From Pseudomonas bharatica CSV86 (GTDB lineage: Bacteria > Pseudomonadota > Gammaproteobacteria > Pseudomonadales > Pseudomonadaceae): a DNA stretch of 64,000 nucleotides. A program made the position numbers and the translations under genes. A model generated the notes under the pieces. That model searched no databases. It had not been told where the DNA came from and was given only the letters and a program-made list of their open reading frames with translations. Location of the stretch: assembly GCF_000319305.2 (NCBI RefSeq), contig NZ_AMWJ02000004.1:310001-374000 (forward strand). Direction: 5' to 3'. Within the stretch, counting starts at the first letter, position 1. Every line of letters starts with the position of its first letter. Shown in pieces: positions 49,596 to 57,587 of this stretch.

Positions 49596-52529
49596 TCAGC
49601 TCAGTCCCAGTTCGCTCCAGATCCGCCGTACCTGCTGGCGCTCGTTGACGAACTGCCCGGCATCGATCACCCCGGCCTGTTTCTGCAAGGCCTGGCGGTG
49701 AGCGGCGGAGCGGAACGCCTTGTACACCTCGCGCAGCAGCACCGCATCGCTGGCCGGGACCAGCCCGGCGTCCTCGAGGCCTTCGAGGATGCGGATATTG
49801 TCGGTGTAGCGCAGCAGCGCCGGATGGCTGTGGGACCAGGCGAGCGCGGCGTATTGCACCATAAATTCAATATCGACGATACCACCGGCATCCTGCTTGA
49901 TATCGAAGGGAACGCCGCTGTCGTAGGCATTGGCGGCGGTTCCGGCGGCGGTGGATTTGGTTCCGAGGTTGTCGCGCATCTTGGCGCGCATCTCGCTGAC
50001 CTCGCTGCGCAGGCCGGCCAGGTCGCGCTGCTTGCCCAGGACACGGGCCCGCACGCCCTCGAAGGCCGCGCCGACCTGCGGGCAACCCACCAGCACCCGG
50101 GCGCGGACCAGGGCCTGGTGTTCCCAGGTCCAGGCTTCGTTCTGCTGGTAGCGCTCGAAGGCGCCGACCGAGCTGACCAGCAGCCCGGAGGCGCCGGAGG
50201 GTCGCAGGCGCATGTCCACGTCGTAGAGCTGGCCGGAGGCGGTCTGGGTGGTCAGCAGGTGGATGATGCGCTGGCCCAGGCGGGTAAAGAATTGGGCACT
50301 GTCGATGGGCTTGGCGCCGTCGGTCTCGGCCTGCGGATCGCCGTCGTGGATGAACACCAGGTCGAGGTCCGAGCCATGTCCCAGCTCGATGCCGCCGACC
50401 TTGCCGTAGCCGACGATGATGAAGCCCGGATCGCACGGGCTGCCGTCGCTGCGCTGGGGCCGGCCATGGCGGGCCACGGTCTGGCGCCAGGCCAGGGCCA
50501 GCACCTGGTCGAGGATGGCCTCGGCAAGCCAGGTCAGGTAGTCGCTGACCTTCATCAGCGGCAGGCTGCCGGCGATTTCCGACGCGGCGACCCGCAGGCT
50601 GTGGGCCAGCTTGAAGTGGCGCAGGGCTTCCATCTGCTGTTCGAGGTCGTCCTCGGGAATGCGGGTCAGGCGTTCGCGCAGCTCGGCAGCCAGTTCAGGG
50701 GCCAGGGGCGGGCTGAACAGGCGGCTTTCGTTGAGGAGTTCGTCGAGCAGCAGCGGGAAGCGGGCGATCTGTTCGGCGATCCAAGGGCTGGCCGCGCACA
50801 GGGTCAGCAGGCGGCGCAGGGCGCCGGGGTTTTCGGTGAGCAGCACCAGGTAGGCCGAACGCCGGGCCACGGCTTCGACCAGGGGCAGGACACGCTCCAG
50901 CACCAGGTCGGGGTCGTCGTGCTCCACGGCCTGGGCCAGCAGGCGCGGGATAAAGGCATCGAGACGTTCGCGGCCGAGGCGCTGCATCGCGCGCAACTGC
51001 GGGCTGGAACGCAGGCCGGCGAGCAGTTTGATGGCCCGCGGTGCATCGCGGAAACCGGCATCTTCCAACTGACGGCAGGCGGCTTCCTCGTCCTGGGCTT
51101 CTTCCCAGAGCGGCAGCCACTCGCCACCGACCACCACCTCGCCTTCGCCTTCGTCCTCATCCGGGTCGGCGATGACCTGGCGGAAGTGCCAGTCGATACG
51201 GGCGCGCCAATGCATCAGCCGGTCATGGAACGCGGCCCAGTCCGGGAAACCGAGCATGAAGGCGATGCGCGCACGGTCGAGGTCGCCGTCGGGGAGCATC
51301 TGGGTCTGGCGGTCGGCGATGGCCTGGATCGCGTGCTCGGTGTAGCGCAGGAACATATAGCCCTCGCGCAGTTCCTCGACCACCGGCGCGGGCAGGTAGC
51401 CCTGGCCTTCGAGGGTCGCCAGCACCTTGAGCAACGGGCGCTGTTGCAGGCTCAGGTCGCGGCCACCGTGGATCAGCTGGAAGGCCTGGGCGATGAATTC
51501 CACCTCGCGGATACCCCCGGCACCGAGCTTGATGTTCCCGGACATGCCCTTGCGCCGGACCTCCTGCTGGATCAGCTGCTTCATGGTGCGCAGCGCTTCG
51601 ATCGCCGAGAAGTCCAGGTAGCGGCGGTAGACGAAGGGCCGCAGCATTTCCAGCAACTGGCTGCCGGCCACCTGGTCGCCGGCGACAACCCGGGCCTTGA
51701 TCATGGCGTAGCGTTCCCAGTCGCGGCCCTGGTCCTGGTAGTACTGTTCCAGGGCATTGAAGCTCAGGGTCAGGGCGCCGGCCGAGCCATAGGGGCGCAG
51801 GCGCATGTCGACGCGGAAGACGAAGCCGTCGACGGTGATCGGGTCGAGGGCCTTGATCAGGCGCTGGCCGAGACGGTTGAAGAACTCCTGGTTATCCAGC
51901 GAGCGCTTCACGCCTTCGGTCTCGCCGCCTTCGGGGAAGGCGAAGATCAGGTCGATGTCCGACGACAGGTTCAACTCCACTGCGCCGAGCTTGCCCATGC
52001 CCAGCACCACCATCTGTTGCGGCTGGCCGCTGCGGTTGCCGATCGGCGTACCGAATTGCTGGCAGTGGCGCGGATAGAGCCATTGATAGGCCTGGTCGAT
52101 GGCGGCGTCGGCCATGCCCGAGAGGTCGCGGCAGGTTTCCACCAGGTCGGCCTGGCGGGTCAGGTCGCGCCAGATGATCCGTACCTGGTGCCGGGTGCGC
52201 TGGCGGCGCAGGTTGCGCGCCAGTTCGTCCTCGGTGGTCGCGGTCTGGGCGGCGGCGGCCAGTTGCGCGCACAGTTCGCCCGGCGCGAAACGCCGCTCCA
52301 GCTCGCCGCTTTCGGCCAGCGACAGGAGCATGGCCGGGTCGCGCAGGCTCTGTTCGAGAACGAATTCGCTGGCGGCGGCGACCCGGGCGAACGCGGCCCA
52401 GCGCTCGGCGGTCCAAGCGTCGAGGCTCAGGCCATCGACAGCGGCCACGGCGCTGCGCAGCGACTGTTCATTGCTGCCGGTCAGGTGTTGGAGGGTATCT
52501 GGCAGTGCGACCAGCGAAGGCAGGCTCAT
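49596..52529 (-). CDS. glnE: glutamine synthetase adenylyltransferase/deadenylylase
   Basis: A 977-residue bifunctional regulator of glutamine synthetase, typical length. Two nucleotidyltransferase domains are visible. The N-terminal one has GAVELNLSSDIDLIFAFPEGG near residue 175, and the C-terminal one has GHGSDLDLVFIHDGD near 710. Each keeps the paired aspartates. The N-terminal domain removes AMP and the C-terminal domain adds it, under PII control. It is divergent from aceE. Confidence 0.95.
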   Translation of the reverse strand: MSLPSLVALPDTLQHLTGSNEQSLRSAVAAVDGLSLDAWTAERWAAFARVAAASEFVLEQSLRDPAMLLSLAESGELERRFAPGELCAQLAAAAQTATTEDELARNLRRQRTRHQVRIIWRDLTRQADLVETCRDLSGMADAAIDQAYQWLYPRHCQQFGTPIGNRSGQPQQMVVLGMGKLGAVELNLSSDIDLIFAFPEGGETEGVKRSLDNQEFFNRLGQRLIKALDPITVDGFVFRVDMRLRPYGSAGALTLSFNALEQYYQDQGRDWERYAMIKARVVAGDQVAGSQLLEMLRPFVYRRYLDFSAIEALRTMKQLIQQEVRRKGMSGNIKLGAGGIREVEFIAQAFQLIHGGRDLSLQQRPLLKVLATLEGQGYLPAPVVEELREGYMFLRYTEHAIQAIADRQTQMLPDGDLDRARIAFMLGFPDWAAFHDRLMHWRARIDWHFRQVIADPDEDEGEGEVVVGGEWLPLWEEAQDEEAACRQLEDAGFRDAPRAIKLLAGLRSSPQLRAMQRLGRERLDAFIPRLLAQAVEHDDPDLVLERVLPLVEAVARRSAYLVLLTENPGALRRLLTLCAASPWIAEQIARFPLLLDELLNESRLFSPPLAPELAAELRERLTRIPEDDLEQQMEALRHFKLAHSLRVAASEIAGSLPLMKVSDYLTWLAEAILDQVLALAWRQTVARHGRPQRSDGSPCDPGFIIVGYGKVGGIELGHGSDLDLVFIHDGDPQAETDGAKPIDSAQFFTRLGQRIIHLLTTQTASGQLYDVDMRLRPSGASGLLVSSVGAFERYQQNEAWTWEHQALVRARVLVGCPQVGAAFEGVRARVLGKQRDLAGLRSEVSEMRAKMRDNLGTKSTAAGTAANAYDSGVPFDIKQDAGGIVDIEFMVQYAALAWSHSHPALLRYTDNIRILEGLEDAGLVPASDAVLLREVYKAFRSAAHRQALQKQAGVIDAGQFVNERQQVRRIWSELGLS

Positions 52530-52735
52530 GGTCTATCCTTGATCGGCGGGCAAAAGCAGGTGGTGGCTACAGCGTCAGGGCGTGGCCCGGGCTGGACTGT
52601 CGTACAAAAGTTGAAAATAGCGGCATTTGCGTTTTTCTTGGCAGAAATCATCGCGAGAAGCCTTTTGTCGACCGGTTTCGAATCACCGGTATCGTTTTTT
52701 CCCACAAGCCGTTAGCAAGGCTCGGATGGGTTTGA

Positions 52736-52803
52736 TGTAGTTTTACTACTGCTTTTTTCAGTAGAAGGCGTGTAAAGGCGGATCGATTTGTAGTAAAACT
52801 ACA
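52736..52803. promoter_or_regulatory. twin GntR-type operators upstream of aceE
   Basis: The element TGTAGTNNNACTACA occurs twice. The copy at 52789-52803 is perfect. The copy at 52736-52750 differs only in the last base. Their centres are 53 bp apart, about five helical turns. The GTNNNAC core is that of FadR/PdhR/LldR-class GntR regulators, which respond to pyruvate or lactate in other bacteria. They lie 110-180 bases upstream of the aceE start. Confidence 0.7.
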
Positions 52804-52913
52804 CGCCGCCGAGACCACCCTCGGTAATCCAAGAATTCATGTCGTCTGCCCAAAAGGCCAGTCGCAAACTTCAGGCAACCGATTCTGGAAGCCTTTCCGC
52901 CCTGGAGCAAGCC

Positions 52914-55559
52914 ATGCAAGACCTCGATCCCGTCGAAACCCAGGAATGGCTGGACGCCCTTGAGTCGGTCCTCGACAAAGAAGGCGAAGACCGCGCTCAC
53001 TACCTGATGACCCGTATGGGCGAGCTGGCCACCCGTAGTGGCTCGCAGCTGCCATACGCAATCACCACGCCGTATCGCAACACCATTCCGGTAACCCACG
53101 AAGCACGCATGCCTGGCGACCTGTTCATGGAACGCCGCATTCGCTCGCTGGTTCGCTGGAACGCCCTGGCGATGGTCATGCGCACCAACCTGAAGGACTC
53201 GGACCTGGGTGGTCACATCTCCTCGTTCGCCTCCAGCGCCACGCTGTACGACATCGGCTTCAACTACTTCTTCCAGGCTCCTACCGAGGAGCATGGCGGC
53301 GACCTGATCTTCTTCCAGGGCCACGCTTCTCCAGGCGTGTACGCCCGTGCCTTCATGGAAGGCCGCATCAGCGAAGAGCAGATGAACAACTTCCGCCAGG
53401 AAGTCGATGGCAACGGCCTGTCGTCCTACCCGCACCCATGGCTGATGCCTGACTTCTGGCAGTTCCCGACCGTTTCCATGGGTCTGGGTCCGATCCAGGC
53501 GATCTACCAGGCGCGCTTCATGAAGTACCTGGAAGCCCGCGGCTACATCCCTGCCGGCAAGCAGAAAGTCTGGTGCTTCATGGGCGACGGCGAGTGCGAC
53601 GAGCCGGAATCCCTGGGCGCGATCGCCCTGGCCGGCCGCGAGAAGCTGGACAACCTGATCTTCGTCATCAACTGCAACCTGCAGCGCCTCGACGGCCCGG
53701 TTCGCGGCAACGGCAAGATCATCCAGGAACTCGAAGGCGTGTTCCGTGGCGGTGGCTGGAACGTCAACAAGGTGGTCTGGGGCCGCTTCTGGGATCCGCT
53801 GCTGGCCAAGGACACCGACGGTATCCTGCAGCGCCGCATGGACGAAGTCATCGACGGCGAGTACCAGAACTACAAGGCCAAGGACGGCGCGTTCGTCCGT
53901 GAGCACTTCTTCAATACCCCGGAACTCAAGGCCATGGTCGCCGACCTGTCCGACGACGAGATCTGGAAGCTCAACCGTGGCGGCCACGACCCGTACAAGG
54001 TCTATGCGGCCTACCACCAGGCGGTCAACCACAAAGAGCAGCCGACCGTCATCCTGGCCAAGACCATCAAGGGCTACGGTACCGGTGCTGGCGAAGCCAA
54101 GAACACTGCGCACAACACCAAGAAGGTCGATGTCGAGAGCCTGCGTCACTTCCGCGACCGCTTCGACATCCCGGTCAAGGACGAAGAGCTGGAAAACCTG
54201 CCGTTCTTCAAGCCTGAAGAAGGCAGCGCCGAAGCTCGCTACCTGGCCGAGCGCCGCGCCGCACTGGGCGGTTTCGTACCGCAGCGCCGCAGCAAGTCGT
54301 TCAGCATCCCGACGCCTCCGCTGGAAACCCTGAAGGCGATCCTGGACGGTTCGGGCGACCGTGAAATCTCCACCACCATGGCCTTCGTGCGGATCCTCGC
54401 GCAACTGGTCAAGGACAAGGAAATCGGCCAGCGCATCGTCCCGATCATCCCGGACGAAGCCCGTACCTTCGGTATGGAAGGCATGTTCCGCCAACTGGGC
54501 ATCTACTCGTCCGTGGGCCAGCTCTACGAGCCGGTCGACAAGGACCAGGTGATGTTCTACCGCGAGGACAAGAAGGGCCAGATCCTCGAGGAAGGCATCA
54601 ACGAAGCCGGCGCCATGTCGTCGTTCATCGCGGCCGGTACCTCGTACTCGAACCACAACCAGCCGATGCTGCCGTTCTACATCTTCTACTCGATGTTCGG
54701 CTTCCAGCGTATCGGCGACCTGGCCTGGGCGGCCGGCGACAGCCGTACCCGCGGCTTCCTGATCGGCGGTACCGCCGGCCGTACCACCCTGAACGGTGAA
54801 GGCCTGCAGCACGAAGACGGTCACAGCCACATGCTTGCCGGCACCATCCCGAACTGCCGCACCTATGATCCGACCTACGGCTACGAGCTGGCGGTGATCA
54901 TCCAGGACGGCATGAAGAAGATGACCGAAGAGCAGCAGGACGTCTTCTACTACATCACCGTGATGAACGAAGCCTACACCCAGCCAGCCATGCCGGCCGG
55001 CGTCGAGGAAGGCATCATCAAGGGCATGTACCTGCTCGAAGAAGACACCCGCGACGCGGCGCACCACGTCCAGCTGCTGGGCTCGGGCACCATCCTGCGC
55101 GAAGTCCGCGAAGCGGCGAAGATCCTGCGCGACGAGTACAACGTCGGCGCCGACGTCTGGTCCGTCACCAGCTTCAACGAACTGCGTCGCGACGGCCTGG
55201 CCGTAGAGCGCAGCAACCGCCTGAAGCCGGGCCAGAAGCCTCAGGTCACCTACGTCGAAGAGTGCCTGGCTGGCCGCAAGGGCCCGGTCATCGCCTCCAC
55301 CGACTACATGAAGCTGTTCGCCGAGCAGATTCGCCAGTGGGTGCCGAGCAAAGAGTTCAAGGTCCTGGGTACCGATGGCTTCGGTCGCAGCGACAGCCGC
55401 AAGAAGCTGCGTCACTTCTTCGAAGTCGACCGTCACTTCGTCGTGCTGGCTGCCCTGGAAGCCCTGGCTGACCGCGGCGAGATCGAACCGAAGGTGGTGG
55501 CCGACGCCATCGTCAAGTTCGGCATCGACCCGGACAAGCGCAACCCACTGGACTGCTGA
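52914..55559 (+). CDS. aceE: pyruvate dehydrogenase E1 component
   Basis: An 881-residue homodimeric-type thiamine-diphosphate E1 subunit that decarboxylates pyruvate and acetylates the AceF lipoyl groups. The ThDP motif GDGECDEPESLGAI is near residue 225. GLGPIQAIYQARF and LVIGGTAGRTTLNGEGLQHEDGHS-like blocks are intact. Start 52914 (MQDLDPVETQEW) is chosen because GGAG lies 6 bases upstream and it gives the family length. An upstream ATG at 52839 would add 25 residues. It is 13 bases ahead of aceF. Confidence 0.94.
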   Translation: MQDLDPVETQEWLDALESVLDKEGEDRAHYLMTRMGELATRSGSQLPYAITTPYRNTIPVTHEARMPGDLFMERRIRSLVRWNALAMVMRTNLKDSDLGGHISSFASSATLYDIGFNYFFQAPTEEHGGDLIFFQGHASPGVYARAFMEGRISEEQMNNFRQEVDGNGLSSYPHPWLMPDFWQFPTVSMGLGPIQAIYQARFMKYLEARGYIPAGKQKVWCFMGDGECDEPESLGAIALAGREKLDNLIFVINCNLQRLDGPVRGNGKIIQELEGVFRGGGWNVNKVVWGRFWDPLLAKDTDGILQRRMDEVIDGEYQNYKAKDGAFVREHFFNTPELKAMVADLSDDEIWKLNRGGHDPYKVYAAYHQAVNHKEQPTVILAKTIKGYGTGAGEAKNTAHNTKKVDVESLRHFRDRFDIPVKDEELENLPFFKPEEGSAEARYLAERRAALGGFVPQRRSKSFSIPTPPLETLKAILDGSGDREISTTMAFVRILAQLVKDKEIGQRIVPIIPDEARTFGMEGMFRQLGIYSSVGQLYEPVDKDQVMFYREDKKGQILEEGINEAGAMSSFIAAGTSYSNHNQPMLPFYIFYSMFGFQRIGDLAWAAGDSRTRGFLIGGTAGRTTLNGEGLQHEDGHSHMLAGTIPNCRTYDPTYGYELAVIIQDGMKKMTEEQQDVFYYITVMNEAYTQPAMPAGVEEGIIKGMYLLEEDTRDAAHHVQLLGSGTILREVREAAKILRDEYNVGADVWSVTSFNELRRDGLAVERSNRLKPGQKPQVTYVEECLAGRKGPVIASTDYMKLFAEQIRQWVPSKEFKVLGTDGFGRSDSRKKLRHFFEVDRHFVVLAALEALADRGEIEPKVVADAIVKFGIDPDKRNPLDC

Positions 55560-55572
55560 GGAGTATTTTTAA

Positions 55573-57215
55573 GTGAGCGAACTCATTCGCGTACCTGACA
55601 TCGGCAGCGGTGAAGGTGAAATCATCGAGCTGTTCGTCAAGGTCGGTGACCGTATCGAAGCGGACCAGAGCCTGCTGACCCTGGAGTCCGACAAGGCCTC
55701 CATGGAGATCCCGGCACCCAAGGCCGGCGTGATCAAGGCGCTGAAAGTGAAGCTGGGCGACCGCCTGAAGGAAGGCGACGAACTGCTGGAACTGGAAGTC
55801 GAGGGTGCCGCTGCCGCGGCCCCCGAGGCTCCGGCCGCCGCACCTGCCGCTGCCGCGCCTGCTGCTGCACCGGCCGAGGCTGCACCTGCTCCGGCCCCGG
55901 CGCCAGCCGCTTCGGCTGCTGCTGCCGTCCAGGACATCCACGTGCCGGACATCGGCTCGTCGGGCAAGGCCAAGATCATCGAAGTGCTGGTCAAGGTTGG
56001 CGATACCGTCGAAGCCGACCAGTCGCTGATCACCCTGGAGTCCGACAAGGCCTCCATGGAGATCCCGTCGCCAGCCGCTGGCGTGGTCGAAGCCGTGATC
56101 GCCAAGCTGGACGACGAAGTCGGCACCGGTGACCTGATCCTGAAACTGAAGGTCGCAGGCAGCGCGCCTGCTGCTGCTCCAGCGCCTGCCGCTGCTGCAC
56201 CGGCTCCGGCTGCCGCGCCTGCTGCTGCCCCGGCACCTGCTGCCGCAGCTCCGGCCCCAGCCGCTGCCGCTCCGGCCGCTGCGCCTGCGCCGAGCGGTGC
56301 GAAAGTCCATGCCGGCCCTGCCGTGCGCCAACTGGCCCGCGAATTTGGCGTCGAACTGAGCGCCGTATCGCCGACCGGTCCGCATGGTCGTGTGCTGAAG
56401 GAAGACGTGCAGGTGTACGTCAAGGCGATGATGCAGAAGGCCAAGGAAGCGCCAGCCGCTGGCGGCGCTACCGGCGGCGCCGGCATTCCGCCGATCCCGG
56501 CCGTCGACTTCAGCAAGTTCGGTGAAGTGGAAGAAGTGGCCCTGACCCGCCTGATGCAGGTCGGTGCTGCCAACCTGCACCGCAGCTGGCTGAACGTGCC
56601 ACACGTGACCCAGTTCGATTCGGCCGACATCACCGAGCTGGAAGCCTTCCGCGTAGCGCAGAAAGCCGTCGCCGAGAAAGCCGGCGTCAAGCTGACCGTG
56701 CTGCCGCTGCTGCTGAAAGCCTGTGCCCACCTGCTCAAGGAACTGCCGGACTTCAACAGTTCGCTGGCCCGAGCGGCAAGGCCATCATCCGCAAGAAATA
56801 CGTGCACATCGGCTTTGCCGTCGACACCCCGGATGGCCTGCTGGTACCGGTAATCAAGAACGTCGACCAGAAGAGCCTGCTGCAACTCGCTGCCGAAGCC
56901 GCGGCCCTGGCTGAAAAAGCCCGGACCAAGAAGCTCTCGGCCGACGAGATGCAAGGCGCCTGCTTCACCATCTCCAGCCTCGGCCACATTGGCGGTACCG
57001 GCTTCACGCCGATCGTCAACGCGCCGGAAGTGGCGATCCTCGGTGTTTCCAAGGCCACCATCCAGCCGGTCTGGGACGGCAAGGCCTTCCAGCCGAAGCT
57101 GATGCTGCCGCTGTCGCTGTCCTACGATCACCGCGTGATCAACGGCGCCGCCGCCGCCCGCTTCACCAAGCGTCTGGGCGACGTGCTGGGCGACATCCGC
57201 ACCTTGCTGCTGTAA
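55573..57215 (+). pseudogene. aceF: pyruvate dehydrogenase E2 (dihydrolipoamide acetyltransferase), one-base frameshift as sequenced
   Basis: Two lipoyl domains (Lys41 and Lys159 in ESDKASMEIP) are joined by long Ala/Pro linkers. A peripheral subunit-binding domain starts near residue 246. The acetyltransferase core ends DHRVINGAAAARF. The first frame breaks after residues DFNSSLA: CCC at 56768-56770 should be CCCC, so that GCC-CCG-AGC reads Ala-Pro-Ser. The second frame (56802-57215) then continues without loss. Restoring one C gives 547 residues, the usual length. The start is GTG at 55573, after the GAGGAG site. The loss would disable the pyruvate dehydrogenase complex if real; sequencing error is more likely. 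Confidence 0.85.
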
Positions 57216-57291
57216 CTGCTGTCCGGCCTGTGTCCCCCCACCGGGGGACGCAGGCCTGCAACCCTTTCGAGCTGCCACGCTCGTACCTCAA

Positions 57292-57318
57292 CCCCGTCGT
57301 TTGGCGGGGCTTTTTTTT
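57292..57318 (+). terminator. aceF rho-independent terminator
   Basis: CCCCG...GGCGGGG hairpin followed by eight T residues (57311-57318). Confidence 0.85.
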
Positions 57319-57341
57319 GCCATTCAGAAGCCGACACCGTC

Positions 57342-57419
57342 CCCTGTGGGAGCTGGCTTGCCAGCGATGACTGCGGTGAATTCACCATCGTAATCGCTGG
57401 CAAGCCAGCTCCCACAGGG
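57342..57419. repeat. REPIN, outward class
   Basis: CCCTGTGGGAGC is outermost, with spacer GTGAATTCACC. It is the third element of this subclass in the window and lies between the aceF terminator and dipA. Confidence 0.88.
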
Positions 57420-57587
57420 TTCGTATTGCACCTCGGGAGTTGAAGAAATCCCCTGTCTGGCCGACACAGATCAAACACGCGCCAAGCTTGGTGCTTGTCA
57501 GCCTCCGGCGCATGATGCAACCTTGCCCGAACGTGCATAGCAAAGTGCCAACGCCCGTGCCATCAGTCTTATTCGAGCGAGCTTTCC

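Noticed and set aside
49698..52715. 1005-codon plus-strand open frame opposite glnE
   Set aside because: glnE on the minus strand is complete with both nucleotidyltransferase motifs. The antisense product has no recognisable domain.
52758..55436. Long minus-strand open frame opposite aceE
   Set aside because: The plus strand encodes complete pyruvate dehydrogenase E1. The opposite frame is an artefact of codon bias.
55805..56300. Simple-sequence repeat region
   Set aside because: The Ala/Pro codon runs are the flexible linkers between lipoyl and binding domains of AceF, normal for this enzyme.
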